Positions 16,469-22,601 of a stretch of 22,601 nt of DNA are shown piece by piece. The notes under the pieces were generated by a model. The model was not told where the DNA came from. It saw nothing but the letters and a program-made list of their open reading frames with translations, and did no database searches. The position numbers and the translations under genes are program-made. Numbering within the stretch: the stretch's first letter is position 1; each line of letters begins with the position of its first letter. The stretch is taken from positions 1 through 22,601 of the forward strand of contig QIEB01000259.1 of the NCBI GenBank assembly GCA_003229495.1. Direction: 5' to 3'. This DNA comes from Flammeovirgaceae bacterium (lineage in GTDB: Bacteria; Bacteroidota; Bacteroidia; Cytophagales; Cyclobacteriaceae).

Positions 16469-16924
16469 ATGACAAAATCAACCACTAAAACAACTATTGG
16501 TCGTTACGACAAAATTGATTTACCGGAAATGAACCTTTGGGACATTGATGCCAAGATTGACACAGGAGCTGATGGAAGTGCTATTCATTGCCATCAAATA
16601 GAAATAGTTAGACAGAAAGGGAAAAAGCTGTTGCATTTTATTTTACTGGACCCAACTCACCCTAACTTCGACAATAATAGCTTTTACTTTGAGGACTTTA
16701 AACAGCGTTCAATTAAGAACAGTTTTGGAGACAGTGAGAAGCGGTTTGTAATAAAAACCCCCATCGTTATTTTCGGAAAAGAAACACCTACAGAACTCTC
16801 GTTAAGTTATCGGGGTAATTTAAGCTTTCCCATACTTCTTGGTCGAAAATTCCTTTATAGGAAGTTTGTTGTTGATGTTGCCAGATCCAATCTTTCGTAT
16901 CGGAGGAAAATGAAAAGTCCGTGA
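16469..16924 (+). CDS. RimB-like retropepsin ('ATP-dependent zinc protease' family)
   Basis: 151 residues, ATG start. It carries AKIDTGADGSAIHC (about 28-41), an aspartic-protease-like DTGA motif with catalytic-type Asp31, and LLGRKFL near residue 131, which matches the second retropepsin signature (LLGR). This is family PF05618, named ATP-dependent zinc protease although the fold looks retropepsin-like. In Pseudomonas the RimB protein of this family works with the glutamate ligase RimK and modulates glutamylation of ribosomal protein S6. Here it overlaps the RimK start by 4 bp (GTGA), which strongly supports the same partnership. Length is usual for the family. Substrate not shown. Confidence 0.85.
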   Translation: MTKSTTKTTIGRYDKIDLPEMNLWDIDAKIDTGADGSAIHCHQIEIVRQKGKKLLHFILLDPTHPNFDNNSFYFEDFKQRSIKNSFGDSEKRFVIKTPIVIFGKETPTELSLSYRGNLSFPILLGRKFLYRKFVVDVARSNLSYRRKMKSP

Positions 16925-17820
16925 AAATTGTCATACTTTCTACTAGTAATAGTTTGTACTCCACCAGACGTCTGGAGGAGGCAGCGCAAAAGCGTGGGCA
17001 TCAGGTTGAGGTTGTTGACCACTTAAAATGTAACCTGATCACTGAAAAGCAAAACCCATCCATTCACTATTTGGGGCGGTCTTTAGATGAAACCGATGCT
17101 ATTATACCTCGAATTGGGGCCTCTGTTACATTCTATGGATCTGCAGTTATTCGTCAGTTTGAGATGCGGCATATTTTTACCGCGGTTCAAAGTCAGGCGT
17201 TAATGCGTTCCAGAGATAAATTCCGATGCCTCCAAATCTTGGCGCGGGCAGGCCTGGATGTACCCAAGAGCGTGTTTACAAATTACAGCCGGGATGTCAA
17301 TGAGGTTATCCAAGCCGTCGGAGGAGTACCTTTGGTAGTCAAATTATTGGAAGGCACCCAGGGGCTGGGAGTGGTGCTGGTAGAAAACAGAAAGGCAGCG
17401 GCCTCGGTTATTGAAGCATTCAATGGGCTAAAAGCCCGGATTATTGTACAGGAATTTATTGCGGAAGCACATGGGACTGACCTACGGGTGCTGGTAGTAG
17501 AGGGTAAAGTGGTTGGTGCTATGAAACGGAAAGCTCCGGAAGGTGAGTTTCGTTCGAACTTGCATAGGGGCGGTACTGCCAGCCTGGTTACCTTGTCACC
17601 TGAAGAAGAACATACCGCAGTCCAGGCGGCAGAGGCGATGGGGTTGGGAGTTGCCGGTGTTGACATGCTCCAATCGAATAGAGGACCATTGATTATTGAG
17701 GTGAATTCCTCTCCTGGTTTAGAAGGCATTGAAATGGCCACCGGTGCAGACATCGCCGTTAAAATCATTCAGTATTTGGAGCGCAATGCCCGAGGGAACA
17801 GTAGAGCAGTAGAGCAGTAG
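16921..17820 (+). CDS. rimK: RimK-type alpha-L-glutamate ligase
   Basis: 299 residues, GTG start within the stop of the rimB-like gene. ATP-grasp ligase that adds glutamates to a protein C-terminus; E. coli RimK (300 residues) modifies ribosomal protein S6. Motifs: N-terminal LSTSNSLYSTRRLEEAA, IIPRIGASVTFYG (61-73), the phosphate-loop region KLLEGTQGLGVVLV, RKAPEGEFRSNLHRGG, and the metal-binding IIEVNSSPGLEGIE (about 258-271). The last eight or so codons and the TAG stop are made of the GARCARTA octamer repeat, so the natural end is probably near YLERNARG. Octamer gain or loss would shift the frame, but every frame of the repeat meets a TAG within about 24 nt. S6 as target is inferred; other ligases of the family make free poly-glutamate. 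Confidence 0.92.
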   Translation: MKIVILSTSNSLYSTRRLEEAAQKRGHQVEVVDHLKCNLITEKQNPSIHYLGRSLDETDAIIPRIGASVTFYGSAVIRQFEMRHIFTAVQSQALMRSRDKFRCLQILARAGLDVPKSVFTNYSRDVNEVIQAVGGVPLVVKLLEGTQGLGVVLVENRKAAASVIEAFNGLKARIIVQEFIAEAHGTDLRVLVVEGKVVGAMKRKAPEGEFRSNLHRGGTASLVTLSPEEEHTAVQAAEAMGLGVAGVDMLQSNRGPLIIEVNSSPGLEGIEMATGADIAVKIIQYLERNARGNSRAVEQ

Positions 17821-17891
17821 AGCAATGGAACAGTAGAGCAATAGAACAGTAGAACAATAGAACAGTAGAACAATAGAGCATTTGAGCATTT
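17796..17891 (+). repeat. GARCARTA octamer tandem array overlapping the rimK stop
   Basis: Ten direct 8-bp units without gaps from 17796 to 17875 (variants GAACAGTA, GAGCAGTA, GAGCAATG, GAGCAATA, GAACAATA) followed by two GAGCATTT units to 17891. The first three units are read as the last codons and stop of rimK. The array then runs into GCTCCCATTTTT, which with the last unit could make a 4-bp stem before a T run, too weak to call a terminator. Confidence 0.88.
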
Positions 17892-17997
17892 GCTCCCATT
17901 TTTAAGCCGCTGGTTATTCAGAACAAGATAATCCTAAATTGCTAGTTCATTTGGCTGTTATTTCAGTGCCTTTTCATCAAACCAAAACATAACATCT

Positions 17998-18187
17998 ATG
18001 AAAAATGTAGCAAATCTCTGTTTTGTTTTCGTTGCTCAATTGTTCAAATGATTCTACTCAATTATGCCCGTAGCTGCAGAAAACCGTTCAGAAAGGCAAG
18101 TATATAGAAGTTTGGAGGAAACAAGGTGATGGCTCCTGGAAACTAGTTGTGGATATTTGGAATTCCAACCTAAGTCCTGAGATGTAA
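17998..18187 (+). pseudogene. Decayed DUF4440/SnoaL-like secreted protein gene
   Basis: Two pieces of one gene remain. At 17998 an ATG starts a signal-peptide-like run, MKNVANLCFVFVAQLFK, ended by TGA at 18049-18051. At 18074-18187 another frame, open from just after a TAG, reads QKGKYIEVWRKQGDGSWKLV then VDIWNSNLSPEM and TAA. The GKYIEVWKK..DGSWK...DIWNS pattern is the typical C-terminus of DUF4440 (SnoaL-like, NTF2 fold) proteins of about 150-170 residues. The middle of roughly 100 codons is missing, so a large deletion plus nonsense or frame damage has destroyed the gene. The last 18 bp overlap the stop of the convergent DUF6787-like gene. The rest of the gene-free stretch 17892-17997 shows nothing recognisable. 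Confidence 0.65.
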
Positions 18188-18493
18188 TAACCGCAGTACC
18201 AGTTTGGCCAATTTCTTTTCCTTTTCCCAGAAAAAGCTGAATTGACCAAATACAAAACCGTAGACTAGTAACAATACCTGATATAGAGGAAATACCAGAG
18301 TCAAATAGCTCACAGTCTTCAACCAACCACTAGCATGCTCAATTCCGAGAACTTTAAAAATTATGGGTCGGACCCACACCACCGTAGTACCGGTAATAGC
18401 GAACACTATCAATATTAAAACCACCTGGAGTATGCTATTCAAACCCCACTTTTGTTTCATCCGTACTAAGAATGATTGTTGTCCATTTTCCAT
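18170..18493 (-). CDS. DUF6787-like small membrane protein
   Basis: 107 residues from the ATG at 18493; a TTG at 18520 would add nine residues and reduce the gap to the upstream gene to 4 bp, but the ATG fits better with relatives that start shortly before the KQKWGLN stretch. Two hydrophobic helices (LQVVLILIVFAITGTTVVWV and a second near YLTLVFPLYQVLLLVYGFVF) are followed by FSFFWEKEKKLAKLVLRLL, a basic cytoplasmic end. This layout, with KWGLNS.LQ..LI..VFAI.G and FFWE.EKK, fits the Bacteroidota DUF6787 family, sometimes mislabelled prolipoprotein diacylglyceryl transferase. Function unknown. It is the last gene of the minus-strand operon gpmI, exported protein, DUF6787. Confidence 0.7.
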   Translation of the reverse strand: MENGQQSFLVRMKQKWGLNSILQVVLILIVFAITGTTVVWVRPIIFKVLGIEHASGWLKTVSYLTLVFPLYQVLLLVYGFVFGQFSFFWEKEKKLAKLVLRLLHLRT

Positions 18494-18524
18494 CCTATTA
18501 ACGCATTCGGCTGTGGTCAACAGC

Positions 18525-19124
18525 TCATTGCTTATATTTTATTGCCGCCTGAAACTGATAATACACAGTGTCCTTAAATATTAGTTTGTGATATCCATTA
18601 ATTGTATACCCACTCATGATCCCTCCGTTTTGAAAATTCATAGTTACTTTCCGCAAGTTACTATATATAATATTTTCTTCACTAAATATTGATTCCCAAG
18701 AAGTTACCACACCATCCGGGTCAGTGGTAATTTCCATGTTTAAGATCCCGGATTGGGCACTATCAATTAAAGTATAAGCTTCAAGCATATAGCCATCATT
18801 TCTAGTCCATTCTTCCATGGAGTACGCATCAACCAGGACAGGTCTGTTTATATCGTGTTCTCTGAAGATCTTGAATTCTTTTTCCCACTGAATACTACCC
18901 AGTCCGCTTATCAACTGTTCTTCGGTTTTTCCGTCAATTTTCAGGGTTTTGACTAATTGTACATCCAGGGCTGGCAGTGTTGCAACCTGTTTATCAATAA
19001 ATTCCTGAATATCGAAATATTTATCAATGGATACCTGTTGGTCTCCAGCGCAACGCATGGTTGTAAGACCAACCAGTAAGGTAATAGTCAATGTACTTAT
19101 TCTATGCAACAGATCTCCTTGCAT
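18525..19124 (-). CDS. Exported or lipoprotein-like protein of unknown function
   Basis: 199 residues. The ATG directly follows the gpmI stop (TAAATG, no spacer), so it is co-transcribed and probably coupled. The N-terminus (HRISTLTITLLVGLTTMRC) looks like a signal peptide; Cys25 could be a lipidation site but TMRC has an Arg just before the Cys, which is a poor lipobox. The rest is soluble with alternating strands in the second half (SGILNMEITTDPDGVVTSWE, GGIMSGYTINGYHKLIF), suggestive of a small beta-rich domain. No family recognised; similar proteins are probably confined to Cytophagales. Function unknown. Confidence 0.65.
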   Translation of the reverse strand: MQGDLLHRISTLTITLLVGLTTMRCAGDQQVSIDKYFDIQEFIDKQVATLPALDVQLVKTLKIDGKTEEQLISGLGSIQWEKEFKIFREHDINRPVLVDAYSMEEWTRNDGYMLEAYTLIDSAQSGILNMEITTDPDGVVTSWESIFSEENIIYSNLRKVTMNFQNGGIMSGYTINGYHKLIFKDTVYYQFQAAIKYKQ

Positions 19125-20648
19125 TTATAACAGATTTTCTCCTCTCATTTCAACTGGAACCGGCAGTCCCATTAGATTCAAAATAGTCGGTGCAAGATCT
19201 CCTAACTTTCCATCTTTGATAGGTCTGTTGTAAGTCTTATCAATCAGTATACAAGGGACTAGGTTGGTGGTGTGGGCCGTATTTGGAGAACCATCCTGAT
19301 TAATCATGCAATCCGAGTTGCCATGATCTGCAATAATCAATACTGTATAGTCCTTTTTTAATGCCGCTTCTACTATTGTTTCTGTGCAACCATCAACGGT
19401 TTCACAAGCTTTTACCGCTGCTTCAAAATCTCCTGTATGTCCCACCATATCTGCATTTGCATAATTCAGACAGATGAAATCAGCGCTTTGCGCGTCTAAT
19501 TCTGGAATAATTGAATCCCTAATGTCAGCGGCACTCATTTCGGGTTTCAAGTCATAGGTAGCCACTTTTGGTGAGGGGCAAAGGATGCGTTTCTCTCCGT
19601 CATAGGGCTCCTCTCGTCCTCCGGAAAAGAAAAATGTAACATGCGGGTATTTCTCTGTTTCGGCAATCCTGATCTGTTTACAACCTTGAGCGCTAATCAC
19701 TTCACCCAGGGTATTTTCCAAGTTGTCTTTTTCAAAAATTACTTTTACTCCCTTAAACCTTTTGTCATAGTTCGTAAGAGTAATATAGTTCAGTTCCAGA
19801 GCGGACATGCCATACTCAGGGAAATCTCGCTGAGTAAGTGCTTGTGTAATCTGTCTACCCCTGTCAGTTCTGAAATTGAAACAAATAACGGTATCTCCTT
19901 CTTCAATCAGCCCTAGTGGTTCATTTTGATCATTCACCGCGATGATCGGCGCTATGAACTCATCAGTAATTCCAGCCTCATAGGAACGACCAATGGCCTC
20001 CACTACATTATTGGTATACGACCCTTTCCCATGTACCAAGGCATGGTATGCCTTTTGGACGCGTTCCCAACGCTGGTCCCTATCCATTGCGTAATATCTT
20101 CCAATGACTGATGCCAGGTTGCCTCCTCTACTGTTGAAGAATTGCTGTAGATCAGCCATATACTTGATGCCACCTTGTGGATCAGTATCCCTTCCGTCAG
20201 TGAAAGCATGTACCCTGATTTGATCTGAGAGACTATGGTGTTGGGCCAGTTCGCACAATCCCTTTAAATGATCAATATGAGAATGAACCCCACCATTGGA
20301 TACCAAGCCCATAAAATGCAGTTTTCTACCGGACTGCTTGACATGGTCAAAAGCGGATTGTAAAGTTGTATTTTTACCTAGTGTCCCATCTTCTATGGCC
20401 TTGCTGACCCTGACCAGATCTTGGTTAACAACCCGTCCTGCGCCGATATTCATATGCCCAACTTCTGAATTGCCCATTTGGCCCGAGGGCAAACCAACAG
20501 CTAAACCACTAGCATTCAATTTACTATGCGGGTACTTTCCCCATGCCTGGTCCATAAATGGCGTGTTGGCACTATTTATCGCTGAGACCTTGGGATTGGT
20601 AGCAATGCCCCATCCATCCAGAATAATCAACATTACTTTCTTGTTCAT
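19125..20648 (-). CDS. gpmI: 2,3-bisphosphoglycerate-independent phosphoglycerate mutase
   Basis: 507 residues from ATG 20648; a TTG seven codons upstream lies within the promoter region and is not favoured. Interconverts 3- and 2-phosphoglycerate in glycolysis, Mn-dependent, cytoplasmic. Metal and phosphoserine motifs of the alkaline phosphatase superfamily are intact: LIILDGWG with Asp11, QMGNSEVGHMNIGAG with the catalytic-type Ser61, GGVHSHIDHL, FTDGRDTDP, YANADMVGHTG and IADHGNSDCM. Length matches the family (about 510). First gene of a minus-strand operon; a TATATTTG element lies five bases upstream of the ATG. Confidence 0.97.
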   Translation of the reverse strand: MNKKVMLIILDGWGIATNPKVSAINSANTPFMDQAWGKYPHSKLNASGLAVGLPSGQMGNSEVGHMNIGAGRVVNQDLVRVSKAIEDGTLGKNTTLQSAFDHVKQSGRKLHFMGLVSNGGVHSHIDHLKGLCELAQHHSLSDQIRVHAFTDGRDTDPQGGIKYMADLQQFFNSRGGNLASVIGRYYAMDRDQRWERVQKAYHALVHGKGSYTNNVVEAIGRSYEAGITDEFIAPIIAVNDQNEPLGLIEEGDTVICFNFRTDRGRQITQALTQRDFPEYGMSALELNYITLTNYDKRFKGVKVIFEKDNLENTLGEVISAQGCKQIRIAETEKYPHVTFFFSGGREEPYDGEKRILCPSPKVATYDLKPEMSAADIRDSIIPELDAQSADFICLNYANADMVGHTGDFEAAVKACETVDGCTETIVEAALKKDYTVLIIADHGNSDCMINQDGSPNTAHTTNLVPCILIDKTYNRPIKDGKLGDLAPTILNLMGLPVPVEMRGENLL

Positions 20649-20652
20649 GCTG

Positions 20653-20660
20653 CAAATATA
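20653..20660 (-). promoter_or_regulatory. Putative -7 element of gpmI, close enough for a leaderless mRNA
   Basis: On the minus strand TATATTTG is a full match to TAnnTTTG and is followed by CAGC and the ATG at 20648. With a start site about seven bases after the element, transcription would begin at or next to the ATG. No clear -33 TTTG is visible at 19-21 bp. Confidence 0.4.
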
Positions 20661-20766
20661 AATATTCAAAGCAAGGTTTGTAACTGATATCAGATTGTAT
20701 TAATTTAAATTTCTGCAGAATACCAGTCGACTATACTCCAGGTGCTTTTGGCACAATTTTGGAGAC

Positions 20767-21201
20767 ATGCAAGTGCAAATCAAAAGAAACATGTATAACA
20801 ACAGGACGGGAAATTATTTGGTACTATTTCTGGTGGCAGTGACTATGGTCTTTCAGCAATCAGCCTGGGGTCAGAGCGAAGTAATTAATAACGTACGTTC
20901 TGCCATAAAAGCAGGAAGTTCAAAGGAACTGGCCAAATTCCTGGGAGATATGATCTCCCTGGAAATTGATGGTGTCCACTCCAACTACAGTAAGACACAA
21001 GCGGAGTATGTATTAAAGGATTTTTTCAAAAAATACCGCCCCAACGATTTTCAGTATGTACATCAGGGAGCTTCGGAAGGGGGTCTCAAATATGCTATCG
21101 GTCGATACAGCTATGACGGTGGTTCGTTCAGAGTAGTTTTGAGGTCCAAAAATATTAACGGGACCTACAAAGTAAGTAGTCTGGACTTTACCAAAGAGTA
21201 A
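20767..21201 (+). CDS. DUF4783 family secreted protein
   Basis: 144 residues. A signal peptide with a long polar start (1-36, cut after SAWG) is followed by a small domain of about 105 residues: EVINNVRSAIKAGSSKELA, a short linker, SLEIDG, a helix with AEYVLKDFFKKYRP, then strands FQYVHQGASEGGLKYAIGRY and FRVVLRSKN, ending KVSSLDF. This is the DUF4783 pattern, an NTF2/SnoaL-like fold found upstream of nadC in many Bacteroidota. An in-frame ATG at codon 9 is an alternative start. Role unknown. It is separated from nadC by the second heptamer array, so co-transcription would run through the repeat. Confidence 0.85.
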   Translation: MQVQIKRNMYNNRTGNYLVLFLVAVTMVFQQSAWGQSEVINNVRSAIKAGSSKELAKFLGDMISLEIDGVHSNYSKTQAEYVLKDFFKKYRPNDFQYVHQGASEGGLKYAIGRYSYDGGSFRVVLRSKNINGTYKVSSLDFTKE

Positions 21202-21210
21202 TGTCAGAGA

Positions 21211-21352
21211 GACGAGGGACGAGGGACGAGGGACGAGGGACGAGAGTTGTAGGGACGAGGGACGAAGGACGAGGGTTGTAGGGACGAGGGACGAAGGACG
21301 AGGGTTGTAGGGACGAGGGACGAAGGACGAGGGTTGTAGGGACGAAGGTTTT
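21211..21352 (+). repeat. GGACGAG heptamer tandem array, copy 2, with 29-bp higher-order unit
   Basis: Four GACGAGG units and one GACGAGA (21211-21245) lead into GTTGTAG. From 21254 a 29-bp block made of GACGAGG, GACGAAG, GACGAGG, GTTGTAG plus one G repeats three times (starts 21254, 21283, 21312) and breaks down in a fourth (21341). It fills the gap between the DUF4783 gene and nadC and shares unit, spacer type, strand and a preceding CAGAGA with the array at 118-210. Confidence 0.9.
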
Positions 21353-21378
21353 GGGAACGGCATATACTGTGATAGTTG

Positions 21379-22251
21379 ATGGATAAACTACCCTATTTAA
21401 CCGAACAAGCTATTGCTCAATTTATAGAATCTGCGCTATTAGAAGATATTGGCGATGGCGATCACAGTAGTTTGGCCTCGATTGATCCAGGCCAAACAAG
21501 TACTGCTGGTCTATTGATTAAATCACCGGGAATAATTGCTGGTGTTGATTTGGCACAGCGAATCTTCAACACTGTGGATTCACACTTACATGTGAAACTG
21601 CTGAAGAGTGATGGAGACACTGTCTCCAATGGAGAAATTGGACTAGTGGTCAATGGTAAGGCCCAGTCTATACTTATGGCGGAACGATTAGTTCTGAACT
21701 GTATGCAACGCATGAGCGGCATTGCTACCTATACAAACTACTTGAATTCGCTCATTTCGGATACTTCTGTTAAACTGCTGGACACCAGAAAAACCACACC
21801 TAATTTCAGACTCCTGGAAAAATGGGCGGTGGCTATAGGTGGAGGACAAAATCATCGATTTGGTTTATTCGATATGATCATGTTAAAAGATAACCATATC
21901 GATTTTGCCGGAGGTGTTCTTGCCGCAGTGGAAGCAACGAAATTGTATCTTGACCAAAAGGGACTGGATCTAAAGATTGAAGTAGAGACCCGGACTTTGA
22001 TGGAGGTTCAGGAGGTAATGAACAGTGGGGGCGTCCACCGGATTTTGCTGGATAATATGAGTATTGAGGGCTTGAGTAAGGCAGTACAATTGATCGGCGG
22101 CCGCTGTAAAACTGAGGCATCTGGTGATATCACCGAGAAAAACATTGCAAAAGTTGCCGCTACCGGCGTAGATTTTATATCTGTAGGGGCCCTTACCCAT
22201 TCTGTTAGTAGTTTGGACATTAGCCTGAAAGCAATAGTTCCTGGCGCTTAA
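21379..22251 (+). CDS. nadC: Nicotinate-nucleotide pyrophosphorylase (carboxylating)
   Basis: 290 residues from the ATG at 21379; a TTG just before it is in frame but adds only one residue. Type II phosphoribosyltransferase that makes nicotinate mononucleotide from quinolinate and PRPP in de novo NAD synthesis. Motifs: LLEDIGDGDHSS (20-31), ERLVLNCMQRMSGIAT (102-117), LDTRKTTPNFRLLEKWAV (134-151), GGGQNHRFGLFDMIMLKDNH (154-173), IEVETR, and ASGDIT followed by VDFISVGALTHS near the C-terminus. Quinolinate- and PRPP-binding Arg, Lys and His residues in these motifs are kept. Length is normal. It starts 26 bp after the heptamer array. Confidence 0.96.
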   Translation: MDKLPYLTEQAIAQFIESALLEDIGDGDHSSLASIDPGQTSTAGLLIKSPGIIAGVDLAQRIFNTVDSHLHVKLLKSDGDTVSNGEIGLVVNGKAQSILMAERLVLNCMQRMSGIATYTNYLNSLISDTSVKLLDTRKTTPNFRLLEKWAVAIGGGQNHRFGLFDMIMLKDNHIDFAGGVLAAVEATKLYLDQKGLDLKIEVETRTLMEVQEVMNSGGVHRILLDNMSIEGLSKAVQLIGGRCKTEASGDITEKNIAKVAATGVDFISVGALTHSVSSLDISLKAIVPGA

Positions 22252-22290
22252 TAATTTCAGTCTTATAGTGCCTCCACTAGATATTCATAT

Positions 22291-22298
22291 TATATTTG
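22291..22298 (+). promoter_or_regulatory. Putative -7 element for the last gene
   Basis: TATATTTG fits TAnnTTTG, 39 bp after the nadC stop. A start site near 22305 would give a leader of about 19 nt to the ATG at 22324. No clear -33 motif. Confidence 0.35.
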
Positions 22299-22323
22299 TG
22301 ACCCCAATATTCATGTGTGCAAT

Positions 22324-22601
22324 ATGATCGTAAAGACCAAAAAGTACAAACTGGAAACAGGTACTTATATTAAAATTGGATTGCAAAATATTTTGAAAGA
22401 ACAGTGGTGGGTATCGTTGATCTACCTGGCCATTTGCACGATGTATTTTGTGATTCCCTCTTTATGGTGGATTATTGGGGGTACCATCGCATTGGTTTTG
22501 TATATTTTGTTCTGGGTGATACAATTCGCCGGAATTCCACAACTTGAACAGAATAAAGTACTCTTCGAAAAGCTGGGTTACGAAATAGACAGTCGACAAA
22601 T
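22324..22601 (+). CDS. Small membrane protein, N-terminal part (partial)
   Basis: Open from ATG 22324 to the window edge (92 full codons). A basic start (MIVKTKKYKLETGTYIKIGL) leads to an amphipathic helix QNILKEQWW, then two hydrophobic helices (WVSLIYLAICTMYFVIP and WWIIGGTIALVLYILFWVI) and a polar part beginning QLEQNKVLFEKLGYEIDS. The layout resembles proteins with two TM helices and a C-terminal beta-rich YcxB-like domain, but that domain would lie outside the window, so this is only a guess. It follows nadC on the same strand by 72 bp with its own -7 element. Function not recognised. Confidence 0.7.
   Translation, partial: MIVKTKKYKLETGTYIKIGLQNILKEQWWVSLIYLAICTMYFVIPSLWWIIGGTIALVLYILFWVIQFAGIPQLEQNKVLFEKLGYEIDSRQ

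Noticed and set aside
17283..17768. Minus-strand open frame of 161 residues
   Set aside because: Lies wholly antisense within rimK, whose family motifs are certain.
17884..17903. Stem-loop plus T run after rimK as a terminator
   Set aside because: Only a 4-bp stem made of repeat units; too weak to support.
20296..20661. Plus-strand open frame of 121 residues
   Set aside because: Antisense to gpmI, which has all catalytic motifs.
21211..21352. Regular repeat with spacing that might suggest a CRISPR array
   Set aside because: The 29-bp blocks are contiguous and built from a 7-bp unit; there are no unique spacers and no cas genes.
21013..21363. Minus-strand open frame of 116 residues rich in Pro and Ser
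   Set aside because: Its sequence is the reverse reading of the heptamer array plus the antisense of the DUF4783 gene; no gene-like features.

Overview
The window is a chromosomal, gene-dense segment that reads as Bacteroidota, most likely a Cytophagales-type marine or soil bacterium. The signs are several genes with the Bacteroidota -7 element TAnnTTTG upstream, no purine-rich Shine-Dalgarno sequences, frequent TTG starts, and lineage-typical small families (DUF4783 next to nadC, a DUF6787-like membrane protein, a membrane-anchored MutS-like ATPase). No rRNA, tRNA, CRISPR array, transposase or prophage gene was seen.

Layout, left to right. (1) 1-101: 3' end of an alanine racemase gene. (2) 102-401: a gene-free stretch holding a GGACGAG heptamer array, an ATTCAATC octamer array and a promoter. 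(3) 402-1385: a secreted beta-barrel-like outer membrane protein. (4) 1535-3346: a MutS-like ATPase with membrane segments. (5) 3394-5051: purK and purE, overlapping by 4 bp (purine synthesis, AIR to CAIR). (6) 5095-12202: an ion-homeostasis block made of an SLC12/cation-chloride-cotransporter-like protein whose C-terminal tail is out of frame, a secreted coiled-coil protein of unknown function, TrkA, TrkH and a Na+(K+)/H+ antiporter. (7) 12313-16397: a 1019-residue AAA/STAND-like protein whose Walker A lysine is replaced, coupled by a 1-bp overlap to an MscS-type mechanosensitive channel. (8) 16469-17820: a RimB-like retropepsin/'ATP-dependent zinc protease' and RimK, overlapping by 4 bp, with an octamer repeat running through the rimK stop codon. 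(9) 17821-18169: repeat plus a decayed DUF4440/SnoaL-like pseudogene. (10) 18170-20648, minus strand: gpmI, then a small exported protein, then a DUF6787-like protein, as one operon. (11) 20767-22251: DUF4783 protein, a heptamer-repeat spacer and nadC. (12) 22324-22601: 5' part of a two-TM membrane protein cut by the window edge.

The central theme is control of K+, Na+, Cl- and turgor: SLC12-like cotransporter, Trk uptake, antiporter and MscS lie on the same strand within 11 kb. The remaining genes are housekeeping metabolism (cell wall, purines, glycolysis, NAD). The strongest points for follow-up are the ATPase-like/MscS pair with a degenerate P-loop, the NKCC-like ion-site residues and tail frameshift of the SLC12-like protein, the DUF4440 remnant, and the several unrelated 7- and 8-bp tandem repeat families in the intergenic gaps.
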